This document shows, in pieces, positions 24,668 through 37,659 of a stretch of DNA of 64,000 nucleotides. The DNA lies in contig CM035234.1 of assembly GCA_020226215.1 (NCBI GenBank), forward strand, positions 52,827,275 through 52,891,274. Reading direction: 5' to 3'. Position numbers and translations under genes: made by a program. The notes below the pieces were generated by a model, which saw only the letters and a program-made list of their open reading frames with translations, was not told where the DNA came from and ran no database searches. The stretch comes from Sindora glabra. Lineage: Eukaryota > Streptophyta > Magnoliopsida > Fabales > Fabaceae. Within the stretch, counting starts at the first letter, position 1. Each line of letters begins with the position of its first letter.

Positions 24668-27463
24668 TGTAATGGCCCTGTCATTAATAGGTAATATAGA
24701 ATTATTATAGCATAAAATACGGTTAGATAGTTTTGATATGAACTTAGGATTTCCTTAAATGGCCTTAAACTATTTCTTTTCTAACTTATTGAAAGGATTT
24801 GATTTGATTTGATTTATACTCTTGTTTAGCTTAATTGCACAAATAAAGTTGAGTATGTTAGAATTCAAAAAAAATTTCTAAGTCTGAGTACCTCCCTTAG
24901 AAAGCTATATGAAATATGCATTATTTGAAAATAAAAAATTCTAGTAATTGTTCCTCTTGTAATTTTACATCAAAGAGTAATTTTTAATGAATTTTTAGGG
25001 ATCTAAAATGATCATTTTAAGAAGATGCTATTTTTGAAATTTTTCAAAATTTGACATTTTAAACTAAAACTCAAAATCTAGATTTTTATTCTTTGGAGTT
25101 TTAATTTTTTTGAATCTAAATAAGGGATATTTCCTTATTTTACATTTATGTCTTAAGTAAATTTTCTCATTTACTTAAATAACAAAAATATAAATAAGTT
25201 GTTGAACTTATAACTCAGTGTGCTGAACCCTAAACCTGTGATCTAGTGTGCTGAACTTGTGACCTAATACTAAAAAAAACCCTAACCTAAGACTTAAACA
25301 ACAACATAGAACTGAACATGGTAGCAAAACAAAATGCCTCATATAGAACCATGCAGAAAACTATCTCTTTTCAACTCTCTTCCTCTTTTTCCTCTTCCAT
25401 ATCTAACCACGCGAGATAACTCCCTTTTCTTCACATTTCCACACATTTTCTTCTACTTTCTCTATGTTTCTTGCTGTTGTATTTGTCAATTCATGATTTC
25501 CCCTACTAGTTTTGATTTTGGGGTTTTGGGCAGCAAGCTCCAAAAATTCCTTTAATTTGCTTAATAAGGTAAATCCGAAGCTTCATTCTCTTAATTAGGA
25601 GTTAGATTAACTTAAATTAGTTAGTAGATAATAAAGATTAGCTTATTCTTAAGTTATGCATATAGTGTGGAATTTTAAGGGGTTTTGTAATTGAAAGCTT
25701 AATAATGTAATTAAGTATTGATTTGTATTTGAATTCTTGTTTGATTGCTTGCACAAAGTCAAGAAACACTTCTTAATGGCATTGGTGGTTCATAAAGTAG
25801 GAAGAAATCAAACCCAAGTATATTGGCCATTTTGTGAATAGATAATGTATATTTTCACATTTTTATATACTTTCTAAACTTCTCTATACTTTGATATATT
25901 AATTTTATTAATTTATTAATTGTTATTATTTTTTATGCATTTTAATTCCATATATATGTAGAGCTCTAGGAACTCTTGGGACAAGCACCTTAAAAAAAAT
26001 TTTCTTGAGCTATATTTATTAAGAATGGTACTAAATTGACTTTATGATGAGAAAATCAATTTATGTGATTTATTTGAAATGGTGTATTATTAGAACTTAT
26101 CTTGTAATGCTCTTTCAAAGGTTGTTGTGGATGAAGTGATAATGTATTGAAGTTTCATGTATGTTTGTAAAATTGATTTTTGATGGGCTTGGAATAATTT
26201 GATGTTAGAGATGTTAGTTTCTATGGTTGAAAGCCTTGATGAGTTACTCATAGTTGGAAAGAATATGGATTGAGATTGATTTAAACTATTAATGTATGAA
26301 ATTATTTATTTCTAATGATTTTCTTATATAACTGTTATTTATGTATATATATGGTGTTTTGCTATTTTTATAAACTTATTTTGGGAGAAGACTGGTTGGA
26401 AACTATAGCTAATGGCAGTGATAACGTTAACCTTGGTGCACCTTCATTTGAACTCTAGTTAGTAGGGGAGTTGCTAACCTCATATGTTGGCCAACACATG
26501 TGGATTAGTTTATAATAGCCTGATGGGTTGCCTTAAAGCTGAGAGCTCTTTTGAAATTATTAATTCATGAGTGGAATGCTCATGTTTATTAATCATAACT
26601 GGAAATCTCCCACCTCAAAGTATAATTTTGATGGTTTATGTCTTTTAAAACTTATTAACTTTGATCATGACTACTTATCTATCATGAATATATTATATAG
26701 AAATTTTTTCCATGATTCTATGTTTATGATAATTTCCTGTGCTCAAGAACCTACTATCTACTTCTTGATTTGAAACTTATACTTTAGTATTTTATTTCGA
26801 ATGAACATTCCAATTGTTATTTTATCAAATATGATTGTATAACTCTTGTGATACCTTTTTGTATTGAAAAGTTATTTGATTCTTTCTAAGGAAAAACTTG
26901 TGCTATAGCTTGTCCCATTTTCATTGAAAATTCATATTATCTATTCACTGAGTCAATGACTCACTTTTTTTGTTGTAATATTTTTCAGATAGAAATTTGG
27001 CTTCAGGTCCATCATCTATAACTCTTTAGAAAGAGAGAAGTATTCTCTTGTGGTGAGTCACACTTTGTTCATTTGGGCTTGATGTAGAACTTTTACGTAT
27101 TTTTGAAAATTATAAATTTTGAATACTCTTAGATGTGTTCCATTAAATCCACAACCAGGGCATCTTTTGTTAATTCATATGTATGTATTTTGTTATAATT
27201 GAAAAAGGATTGTTTAGTTACCAAACGATATGAATTTTATGTTAATATATATAAACTAAGAGGTGAATATTGAAAATGAGAAAATCCATGTGGGAATATG
27301 TGTATGTGAAAAAAATTAGTGATTGTATAATGGGTATATGCCCACTTGAATTTGAAATAGGTTATAGGTTATTTTATAACGTGTTAGGCTGGCATGGCCT
27401 ATATGGTTATGTTTTTCCCTTAGGTCATGCGCTAGTCACAGCCTCTAATTTTTTATTGTGACA
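24668..27463 (+). mobile_element. Solo LTR-C1 (2796 bp, TSD TTATG)
   Basis: It begins TGTAATGGCCCTG and ends TTGTGACA, flanked on both sides by TTATG (24663-24667 and 27464-27468). No PBS, polypurine tract or coding sequence is attached, so it is a solo LTR left by recombination between the two LTRs of one element. A second, more decayed copy is at 34007-36690. The ORF at 25334-25555 lies in the pyrimidine-rich part and has no domain. Confidence 0.9.
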
Positions 27464-28232
27464 TTATGCATCCTTCGTATAGAAGAAAAGGTGTGATAAG
27501 GGTGAGGAATAAGGTTGGTGGCTTTATACCTAGAGTGGTAGGGGATAAGGCTAAATTGAGGATATAAAGTGAAACCTATATACCAACTATAGACATTCTC
27601 TTTAACAAAGTTAATAAATATTAAACATGATAGCTAAAATAAGTACATGGCATTGTTATATATATATCAAAACTTTTATGGTGAAAACTCTTTACAAAAA
27701 AGAGAAGAGTAGCCATTCACTGAATATTCTAGTACTTACACTCTTTCTATTGTATTTTATTTGTAGATTCAAAACATGGATCCGACAAGGATGACTAACA
27801 CTTGTGCATGAACATTCCTTTCAGTCTGGAGAACCTTCTAGATAATATTTTATTATAAACTTCAAATGTCTGCAGTGGGTCCCCAAATAGATTATACTAT
27901 AAAGCTTGGGAAAATAAATTATAAATCTAACCCTTTCCAAGTCAATCATGTTTAACAAATCTATTCACCAGAAGGCATAGCTAGTAATTCTAGCTCTATC
28001 AACATGTTAACTTCTCCTTTTTCCTTGTCTATGGAATCGAATCCTAAGGAAGATATTGAATGGAAATAGATTGGGCCAAGTAATATGTTTTATATTCTAA
28101 AAGTATTTATGTACAAAGTTATGTTTTCAAAATTGTTACACTCTTGCGTTAATATCTTTTAGTATGTGTAAATTATGATTTGAACTTCTTCATGCACATG
28201 TAAGTAGTATCATTTTCTATAAATGCTTGTTA
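27464..28232 (+). mobile_element. F-1: right part, after solo LTR-C1
   Basis: It continues repeat D (phrases TAGGGGATAAGGCTAAATTGA) and then reaches a possible gag start, ATGGATCCGACAAGG at about 27777, that decays at once. It aligns with 33197-34006 of F-2. It ends where F-2 starts, giving two F copies head to tail. Confidence 0.6.
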
Positions 28233-30645
28233 TGTAATATCCTAAAGTAGAGCAAGAAAATTTACATAGAAGTTTTCTTTAGAAACTACATGAAGTAGAA
28301 ATTCCAAATAGGAAATTTTATTAGAAAATACTTGAATAAAAAAACCTAGTAAGAAAATTAAGTAAAATTCAAGGGAAAAATAAAAGGTAATTTGGATGTG
28401 AAACTAACTAAACTTTTTATGAAAATTTTATTAGACATCAAAATAGATCAAAATCTAATAAAAAACCTAAAATAAGTTTAGGAAAGTTCACGCAGGAATT
28501 ACTTTTAGGTTGAATTAAATTAATTTTTCTAAGCCTAAAATGTATATGAAAAGTTCAAAAATGAAAGCCCAAATCAAGGCCTAAAGCCTAAAGGCAAAAA
28601 TGCAAAAAAGTGAAAAATTGCGGCTAATTTACAATAAATTCTATTTATCTTTTTAATGTGGCTCATTTGTATTAGTTTTAAGGTAATAATTTATCTAGGG
28701 CCATTTGAACCCCAACATGACTAGCCACTTGTTCAAGATTTTTTAAAAAAACTAATAAATAATAATTAGAAAATTAAAGATTTTTTATTAGGGTTTTGGT
28801 TTACATATATATATGTAGGTGGGCCATTTTGAAGCAAAATTTTTCTTCTTTAACCAGCTTCAAGCATGAAAAGAAGAAAGGAGTTTAGTGGGAATTTAAG
28901 GTTTCATCAAATATTAAAAAGTGAGTGGCAACTCTTCCTTATTTTAGGATTATTCCATGAAAGATGATAATGTTCTACTATGCTTCCCTAGATATCACTT
29001 GCTAGACAAGTAAAATGGGCTCCGTGACTACAGGTAATACAAGCAGCCTATAGTCACAGGGTAATGTAAGTATTTCAGTATAAAGCTTGCATTTAATGCA
29101 AATTTATGTAAATAAAAGCCTACGCAATCGTAGACTTAACCATAGACAAAAAAATAATTTTTTTAATTATTTTTTCTCTTTACATTTAGGCCCAATTTAT
29201 AAAAAAAGAATTCAACATAATTACTTCCTAACAAACCTATTCAATTTTATATTTTGATCCAAATTTCCTTATCCAAATAATTCAATAAAAATTAAAATAT
29301 TAAAATATAATTTATAAATTATAAATTATAAAATAAAATAATTAATAAAAATATACGGGCTGCCTACAGGCAAGCCCGCACTACATGTGGGGTAGTGTGG
29401 GCATTTTTTTATTGCCCATTTTTATATATAGGCAAGCCTACGTAAGCAAAAGCCTACACAGGCTCACCTTACCCATTTTACATGATTATGACTTGTATTG
29501 TGATGGTGTATGGTTTTGTTTTAGAACCTTTCAAATGTTAATATGATAGCATGATCTTGGAATACTAAAGTTAAAAATATTAGAAGAAGGATTCATAAAA
29601 TTTGCTTTGGAAAGATGAAGATAAAATGTTGAAATGAAATCAAATCTTTCAAGAGAAGCTAAATAGGGGTTTTAGTTACTCCATATATTTAGGGCTTAGA
29701 AATTTTTAAAATTTCAATCCTTGGAATTTTAGGGTCATAATTAGTGTTAGGATGATTATAAAAGAAATTAAGAATTTTAAAAAAAATTTAGACACATGAA
29801 ACATCAAGTTATAAATGAAATATTCAAATCTGCCAAATTTAAAACCCTATTCTATAGGGTCTCATATTTGAAATTATTTGAGGTATCAAATAATTAAGAA
29901 AAATTATGAAAATTTCTAGATATGATACTAGGATGTTAGTTAGGTTGTGTCAAAAATTTGGTGGCAAGTTGATTTAGTTACCCAAATGATGTTGTGTTTT
30001 TACAACTCTAATGTTGTTTAAATTTAGCAACTCTAAGTTTATGTCTTTAGTGCACTAACAAAGTCATAAAATTTATTGTGCAACAATTAAGTTATTCCTT
30101 TTTGAGAATGTTTTGGAAAAGTTTGGAAGTAATTAGTTTTCATTTGAATGATGAAAAGTGACTTGAATTGTAAGTATTCACTTGTTGTCATGTTCTGAAA
30201 GCTTTGTTTTGTTACTATATGAATAGTAACTTGAGGCTACAAAACTTGTAAAATGAATGATGTTTTATGCTTACAAGCATATTAGAAATATAAGACAAAA
30301 TTTTAGCAAATTATAGAATTTCTTTAAAGCTTCTAAGTCTTTAATCAATAATATGAATCCTTTAATTCCAACATGTGGAATGTTGGTAAAACTTGTAAAA
30401 AAAAGTTATAAACAACAACAAAAACTTAGGAAGTCACTCTTGTGGCTAAAAAATGTCATCCTTGACAACATAGAGAACTAATTTTGATAAAGTATAAGGA
30501 TGAATATAAAAGAATGGCAAATTACATAAAACATTTATGGCATGGTTAGTATTTGGTCATATCCATTGGAATAAATTTAATGGTTGATGTTTTAACATCC
30601 CACTACTATTTGTTGTGAATTGTAAGGAGGGGATATGACATCTTT
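28233..30645 (+). mobile_element. F-2: F-family copy, left part
   Basis: It starts TGTAATATCC, like F-3. It carries a candidate MITE at 29010-29481 that F-1 lacks, then repeat D, and is interrupted at 30645 by solo LTR-E. No coding frame. Confidence 0.65.
29010..29481. mobile_element. Candidate foldback MITE (472 bp)
   Basis: The ends are inverted: GTAAAATGGG at 29010-29019 and CCCATTTTAC at 29472-29481, with weaker pairing inward. The interior has strong hairpins, such as GGGCTGCCT/AGGCAAGCCC near 29357-29377 and CACTAC/GTAGTG just after. F-1 lacks this segment. No clear target duplication was found, so the superfamily is unknown. Confidence 0.55.
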
Positions 30646-31867
30646 TGTAATGTCCCAAATTTTTTAATTCTATCATCTGAATCTCTAAATTCTAAGGTCG
30701 TAGAAACGAAGAGCACATTTAAATTAGCTTAGTGGGTGAATCTTAAGTTGAAAGGAATTAAGTGTAAGGGTAAACGAAATTTTGAAGGAAAAAGGATAGT
30801 GGGAAAAGAATTAATTTTCTTAAACAGTATAGATGATCAGAGGAGGTTAGAAAATCCTAAAAAGGGAAGTTGTCTAAGTCTGACAGTGTAAGAAATTTTA
30901 AACAGACAGAAATCCTATGGACTAAATTGCAAAAGTGCATAATCGGGTGTGGTTAAAGTGAAATAACTAAGAAATTGGGGTCTAATATGAATAACCAAGA
31001 TTTTGGGGTGTGATATGTGATTTTCTTTTAGTGAGACCAATAGACACATGACAAGTGTCTTTGTTAGAAGAAAATGGACAAGTGTCCTTATTTGAAGAAA
31101 TGGCAAGAATAGCCTTACTATTGGTGAAAAAGGATTAAATTACCCTTGGAATTGTCAAAAATGGCAAGAATACCCTTGAAGCTTTATGAAAAGTCTTCTT
31201 CCTTCTCCTTTCTTCTCAAAAGCTGTGGAAGACTCCATTAAAGCACCAAAAACGTGTAGGAGAGAGAAGGAAGAGAGAGAAAGTTTCTTTTGGCTTTTTC
31301 ACCTAAAAATAGTAAGATTTAGGCTTGGGGGTAGAAGGGAAAGTTGCTCTTCTCATCAAGCTCTATCCATTGGTGTGTTTAGATTGAAGAAAAGCTCAAG
31401 TTTGATCAAGTTTGGTGAGCTCTAAGTGAGGATTTTCAAGTTGCAACAAGAGGTAAAATTGTTCTCCTCTAAAAGCTCTTTATTGTGCTCTTTTTAGTTT
31501 TCTTGAAATCTTGATGTTGGTGTGGTCAAAGGTGGTTGACCATGGAGTTTTGGATGATTTGAACATGTTTAATGGTGTTTTAGATGTTGTTATGTTGATC
31601 TATGGCTTTGGTTTGGTGTAAAAATAGCAAGAAACCATGATGTACACAGTCTAGGATTTTAGAGGCATAATGGTGCATGTGTGGATTTGGCATGATTTGT
31701 TTGGAATTTGGTTAAATTGATAAAATTAGGATGATTCTTATGAGTTATGAAGCCTATGGAAGATGAAATTTTGAGTTATGAAAGTGTGTATGAAACTTCC
31801 CTTTTGAGAAGCCAAGGGGAGAAGGAGGTTTAGCCTTGTAAATTGTGTTTTTGGAAAATCAGTAATG

Positions 31868-32012
31868 TACACGGGGTAGAACATGACCCATGTTGTACCC
31901 CGTGTTCTTCTACGAAGGCAGATCAGTAATGTACATGGGGTAGAACACGGCCCATGTTGTACTCCATGTTCTGAACACGAGGTAGAACACGGCCCATGTT
32001 CACCCCCGTGTT
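31868..32012. repeat. Palindromic ACACGGGGT / ACCCCGTGT module in LTR-E
   Basis: About three units: ACACGGGGTAGAACATG with TGTACCCCGTGTTCTTC, then ACATGGGGTAGAACACGG with a decayed arm, then GAGGTAGAACACGGCCC with CCCCGTGTTC. The wording is the same as in the Athila LTRs although the two LTRs differ elsewhere. Confidence 0.85.
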
Positions 32013-32395
32013 CTTTGTTAAGTGAACATTTTAGCTTTAATTCTTCACGTTTTGCATGGTTTTACTTCCGGATCCCTTTCTAATGTTCATATGTGTCATT
32101 TCAAGGCCTGAAAACAAGATATAGAGCATCTAAGTATGCATTTATTTAAGTGGAGGAAGTAAAGAATACATGAGATTTAAGGAAAGTGATGATGTTCTAA
32201 TAAGAACTATGATGTGTATTTGTATAGACTAAGGAGTGACAACTTGGAAAGGCAAGGGGAATTGTAAAGAAGTTATAAGTGAGGGCAAGGGAAACATCAC
32301 TATTGGAAGCTTATAAAGGTAGCTAGCTTTATCCTTAAGCTCTATTTTCTATCTACATGATTTTCGGTATATTTTGCCATTATATGGAATGTGTA

Positions 32396-32668
32396 TGAAA
32401 TAGCTGTGTGCACACCCCGGGAAGACAGTCAAATACTGTGTGTGTAAGGCCTATGGCCCGAGTTATCCCCAGGATGGTAATGAAATAGCTGTGTGCACAC
32501 CCCGGGAAGACAGTTAAATACTGTGTGTGTAAGGCCTATGGCCCGAGTTATCCCCGGGATGATAATGCAATTGTTGTGCGCGGTACCTATGGCCTTTAGA
32601 GTTCCCCGGGAAGACAGTGAAATGCTGTATATAAGGCCTATGGCCTTTAGAGTACCTCGGGAAGACAG
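32396..32668 (+). repeat. Tandem repeat in LTR-E (85-bp then about 52-bp units)
   Basis: Two nearly identical 85-bp units start at 32396 and 32481, each with CACCCCGGGAAGACAGT and AAGGCCTATGGCC. Two shorter units of about 52 bp start near 32566 and 32618 and keep GGGAAGACAG and CTATGGCC. Tandem units in an LTR can act as promoter repeats; this is inference. Confidence 0.9.
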
Positions 32669-33191
32669 TGAAATTGTTGTATATGAGGCCTAGGTACGAT
32701 TATCTGTGATGGCCATCTAGATAATTATATGAGTCCTTGAATGAGCTTGATGATTTCTATGTGTGATGCACGTTTCCTACAATGGTATGGAATGAGATGA
32801 TAAATGATTGATTGATTTCGAAATGTACGTTTTATTTGCTTAAGGATCTGGAATGGCTCAATATATTTTTACAGTGATAGCTAGCTACTGGGAAACTCTG
32901 TTTCTTATGTTTTCGTATTATTACTAACCATTCCAGGTGATGCTTCTAAAGGCCCTTTTGACAAGGGAGAATAGAGATTTTGAAGATGTATTAAGAATGA
33001 TTGTATAGTTGTTAATTTTGTAAGTGATGGATGTAAAGTTGAACTTTTGTATAATTACATGACCCTTGCCTATATTGTATGAGATCCAGATATTTGAGGT
33101 ATTGTGAGCTAGCTTAGAGTAGAAGGCAAATTAGTATGCAATAATTACCTATTTAATGAGGATTAAGGTGTTAATAAGTAAGGGAGTTACA

Positions 33192-34006
33192 TCTTTCATA
33201 GAGAAAGAGAAGCATGGTTAGTAATGGTGGGAAAAGGTTAATGGTTTTATGCTTAGAATGGCAGGGGATAAGGTTGAACTAAAGATATAAGATAAAACTT
33301 ATATACCTATCATTGCCATTTTCTATAATAAAGTATATTAATGATACACATAAGAAAATGTCTTCGTATGACACTTAATAGTAACTATACATAAATAAAA
33401 CTTGTCCTTTATAGTGTAAGCCCTTTTAAATAAAGTAATGAGCAATCATTCATGAGGTATATTTTATACTCATTTTATTGTTGAATTAATTTGCAAGTAT
33501 TGATCATGGATCTAATAGTGCAAATTGATACTTGTATAAGGATCTTCTAGTCTCTTCATGGTACCTATATGATACTATTTTGATATAAAGTATAGTATAC
33601 TATTATAGATGTAAGAGGAGATTATAAAGTAATACTTAGAAGAATAGATTCAGAATCTAATCCTATTATAATACATCCTTTCTATCGAGTACCCCTCCTA
33701 AAAGCTGTACTAGAAATGAAGTTTTTTTCTTACTTCATCCTTCATAAAGACAAATCCAAAGGAATGGAATCTTGATGAATCTAATTAAGAGTCTGTGTCT
33801 CAATGTGTTATGTAAATTATGTTTCCTTATGAACAATTTTTTAATGTACACATGTATATTCAACTTCAAAACTTTTAATGTATATAGTTTATATTTTGAG
33901 TTAAGATATCTATGTCCTCTAATAGTATTAATTTAATAAAGATATAAGAATATAATAAAGGCTTAGAAATATATCTATTTGGTATGTTAGTACTAAGGTA
34001 ATAGCC
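33192..34006 (+). mobile_element. F-2: right part, after solo LTR-E
   Basis: It continues repeat D (GGCAGGGGATAAGGTTGAAC), then a possible gag start (ATGGATCTAATAG near 33507) that aligns with that of F-1 but has no open frame. It fades into LTR-C2 at about 34007. Confidence 0.55.
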
Positions 34007-36690
34007 CTGCCATTAATAAGTAACATAGGATCATTATAGTGTAAAATATGGCTAAATAGTTTGGATATGAACTTGGGATTATCTCAAATGGGCTTAAACC
34101 ATTTCTTTTTTAACTTATTGAAAGAATTTAATTTTATTTATACTATTGTCTAGTTTAATTCCACATATAAACTTGAGTCTATCAAAATTTGAAAATTTTT
34201 TCTAAGTTTGGGATACCTCCCTTGAAGGGTTATATGAAATATACATTATTTGAAAAAAAAAATCTTGATATTTGTTTCCCTTGTAATTTTATATCAAAGA
34301 GTGATTTTTAATGAATTTTTAAAAACCTAAAATGACTATTATGAGAAAACATTATTCTTAAAATTTTTCAAAATTCGACATTTTAAACTAGAACCCAAAA
34401 TCTATATTTTTATTCTTTGGAGTTTTGATTTTTGTAATATTTTTTAATCCAAATGAGGGGTATTTCCTTACTTGCATTTTAAGTAAATGTCCTCATTTCC
34501 CATTTGATATTTTACTCTCTATTTACTTAAATGGGAAATGAGGACATTTACTTAAAATGTAAATAAGGTGCTAAACTATGACCCAGACTCGATGAACTAT
34601 GGCCTAGACCACCCAGACCTAATGAACCTAATAAACAAACCTAAAAAAACCTAACCCAAGACAAAGACAAAAATAGAAACAAACTAGATGCTTGAAACAG
34701 CAATAGACACGCTCTCCTTTCAACTTTTTTCTTCTTCTTCTTCCTGTTCCACTTCTACTCACTTGACATAACTCTTTTTCTTCACATTCATAAGCATTTT
34801 CTTCCACTTTTATCTTATTTTTTGTTGCTGCTCTTTTCATTTTGGGATTTCTCTTGCTAGTTTAAGGGTTTGGAGATTTCAAAATTTCTCTTGTTAGTTT
34901 GCTATTTTTATTCTATCTTTTTCCCAATAAGGTAATTCTCAAGCTTCATTCTCTTATTTAGAAGTTAGATTAACTTAGATTAGTTAATAGATAGTAAAAA
35001 TTAGTTTATTCTTAGGTTATGCTTAGAATGTGAAATTGGAGGTTTCTGTAATAAGGAATTCAATATTGCAAATTGGTGTTGATTTGTGTTTGAATTACTG
35101 TTTGATTACTTGTACAAAGTCAAGGAAAACTTTCTAGTGGCACCAATGATTTGTGAAATAGAAAAAAGTCAAACTCGAGCATATTGACAATTTTATGAGT
35201 AGATAATGTGCATTTTTACATTTTTATATATTTCCTAACCTCCTTTATACTTTTAAATTATTGATTTTATTAATTTAGTTATTATTTTATTTTCTATGCA
35301 TTTTAATTCCATATATATGTTAGAGTATTAGGTACTCTTAGGACAAGCATTTTAAAAAATTTCTTTTGAGTTATAGTAATACAGAATGATACTATAATGA
35401 TGAAATTGATTTTTGATGAGTTTAGAATGATTTGATATTAGAAATGTTAATTACCATGGTTGAAAGCCTTGATGAGCTACTCATAATTGAAAAGAGTATG
35501 GATTGAAATTGATTTAAACTATTAATATATGAAACTATTTATTTCCAATAATTTTCTTATATAACTATTACTTATATATATATATGGTGTTTTGTTATTT
35601 TTATAAACGTGTTTTAAAGAAGACTAGTTGAAAACTATAGCTAATAGTAGTGATGATTGGTGAACCTTGGTTTGAACCCTAGTTAGTAAGGAAGTTGCTA
35701 ACTCTATATGTCGGCCAATACATGTGGATTGCTTTATGCTAGTCTAATGGTTGCCTTAGAGTTGAGAGCTCTCTTAAGATTGTTATTTCATGAGTGGAAT
35801 GCTCATGTTTATTAATCATAACTGGAAATCTCCAACCCCAAAGTGTAATTTTGATGGCTTATGTATTTTAAAATTTATTAACTTTGATTTTGATTACTTA
35901 TTTATCATGAATATATTATATTGAAATTTTTACTATGAATCTATGTTCATGATGATTTCCTATACTATGATTAAAGAACCTACTATTTACCTTTTGGCTT
36001 GAAACTTATGTTTTAATATTCTACTTCTAATGAACATTCCAATTGGTATTTTATCAAATATGATTGTATAACTCTTATGATATTTTTTTTGTATTGAAAA
36101 GCTATTTAATTCTTTTTAAGGAAAAACTCATACCATGGTTTGTCCCATTTCCATTGGAAATTCAAATTATTTATTCACTAAGTCAATGATATCACTTATT
36201 GTAATGTTTTTCAAATAGGGATTTGGCTTTGAGTTCATTATCTCCAGCTCCTTAGAGAGAGAGGAGTATTCTCTTGTGGTGAGCTACACATTTTGTTCAT
36301 ATGGGCTTGATGTGAAACTTTTACATATTTTTGAAAGTTGTAAAATTTTGAATACTCTTAGATATGCTCCATTAAATCCATAGGTAGGGCATGCTCTGTT
36401 GATTTACATATATGTGTTTTATTATAATTATGAAGGATTGTCTGGATACAAAATGATATGGATATTTTGTTAATATATGGATTGACAGGTGAATGTTGAA
36501 AAATAAGAAAGTCCATGTGGGACTATATGCATATGAAAAATTAATGAATGTATAATGGTTATACACTCTCTTAAGTTTGAAATAGATTACAAGTTATCTT
36601 ATGATGTTTTAGGCTAGTATGGCCTATATGGTTGTGTTTTTCCTTTAGAGTCATGCACCATCATGACCCCTAGTTTTTAGTCATGAAAAT
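34007..36690 (+). mobile_element. LTR-C2 (second LTR-C, decayed)
   Basis: It aligns with 24668-27463 along its length. The first bases are GGTAATAGCCCTG instead of TGTAATGGCCCTG, and the end GTCATGA is also changed. No target duplication could be found. It is older or more damaged than C1. ORFs such as 34628-34840 and 36372-36566 are chance. Confidence 0.78.
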
Positions 36691-36865
36691 TAATTAGGTA
36701 TCTTTATGCTAGTCATAACAACCATAAGATGAATTGTGACATATTAGTAAAGTTAAGAAAGTAAATGAGTCAAAAGTGTCTTATATGCTTATAAGAACAT
36801 TTGGTTAGTATATTAATACTAGTTAGATATCTTTACATTGATCATGATATCCAAGAATTGGGTCA
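36691..36865. other. Short unclassified spacer
   Basis: It holds two related phrases around ATTAG(G/A)TATCTTTA (36694 and 36828). Nothing else is recognised. Confidence 0.4.
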
Positions 36866-37650
36866 TGACATATACTCACCTGGCAGTCTAATTCATAAAC
36901 ATTGCCATTGATCTTGTCAACCACTTGAAAGGGATCATCTCCTCTTGGATGTAATTTAGTCTTCCTTTGTGCCAAAAATCTTCCTTTCCTTATGTGAATC
37001 CATACCTAATCCCCTAGCTTAAAGACAATCTTCTTTCACCCTTTATTAGCTTACTTGACATACTACTTAGTTTTTTTTTCAAGATTCTTCCTCACTTGCT
37101 CATGTAATTTTTTTATCCCATTTGCTTTCTTCTTCCTATCCAAACTTAAATAGTCACCAAAAGGTAATGGCAACAAATCCAAGGAAGTTAATGGATTAAA
37201 GTTATAAACAATTTCAAATGGAGAAAAGTTAATAGCAAAATGAACATTTCTATTATATGCAAACTTAACATAAGGTAAGTATTCATTCCAATTCTTCAAA
37301 TTCTTTTAAATTAAGAAGTATAATAAAGTACCTAAATTTTTATTCACTTTCTCAATTTGTCCATTAGTTTGAGGATGCAAGTTATTGAAAAAAGCAACTT
37401 TGTCCCCCATAAAAACTTTCAAAAGTAGCTTAAGAATTTGGTATCTCTATCCAAGATAATGTTTCTTAGTACTCCATATAATTTCATAGCTTCCTTAAAG
37501 AAAAGTTTAGCTATGTTTGTTGCATCATCCATCTTGTGGCAAGGTATGAAATTTGCCATCTTCAAAAATTTATCAACAATAACAAACATGGAATCTTTTC
37601 CATTCTTTGTCCTTAATAAACCTAGCACAAAATTCATAAAAATATCAATC
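36866..37650 (-). pseudogene. pol: Reina-like chromovirus integrase fragment
   Basis: Minus-strand gypsy integrase. The frame 37637-37419 has LGLLRTKNGKDSMFVIVDKF, HKMDDATNIAKLFF and ILDRDTKFLSYF, the first two acidic positions of the integrase core. The frame 37299-37063 has WNEYLPYVKFAYN and FEIVYNFNPLTSLDLLPLP. The C-terminal part to 36866 reads VWIHIRKGRF, LHPRGDDPFQVVDKING and YELD. RT and LTRs are absent. The FNPLTSLDLLPLP stretch is like the Reina lineage and unlike Tek-1 and Tek-2. Confidence 0.87.
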
Positions 37651-37659
37651 CAAGGTTTG

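Larger units (their letters stand above)
30646..33191 (+). mobile_element. Solo LTR-E (2546 bp, TSD TCTTT)
   Basis: It begins TGTAATGTCCCAAAT and ends GGGAGTTACA, flanked by TCTTT at 30641-30645 and 33192-33196. No internal sequence is attached, so it is a solo LTR. Its last 160 bases recur at 10803-10963. It holds the GC-rich palindromic module (31868-32012) and a tandem repeat (32396-32668). The ORFs at 30915-31106, 31186-31425, 31883-32083 and 32493-32693 are without domains and follow these repeats. Confidence 0.93.

Noticed and set aside
25334..25555. A 73-codon frame with hydrophobic stretches in LTR-C1.
   Set aside because: It lies in a pyrimidine-rich part of an LTR, is not kept as a frame in LTR-C2, and has no recognised domain.
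31883..32083. ORFs with Cys/His/Pro-rich repeats such as HGVEHGPCCTPC, also at 7505-7839, 43758-44057, 47666-48315 and 51690-52176.
   Set aside because: They occur on both strands and in several frames over the palindromic module, with no constant start or frame. GC-rich palindromes without stop codons explain them.
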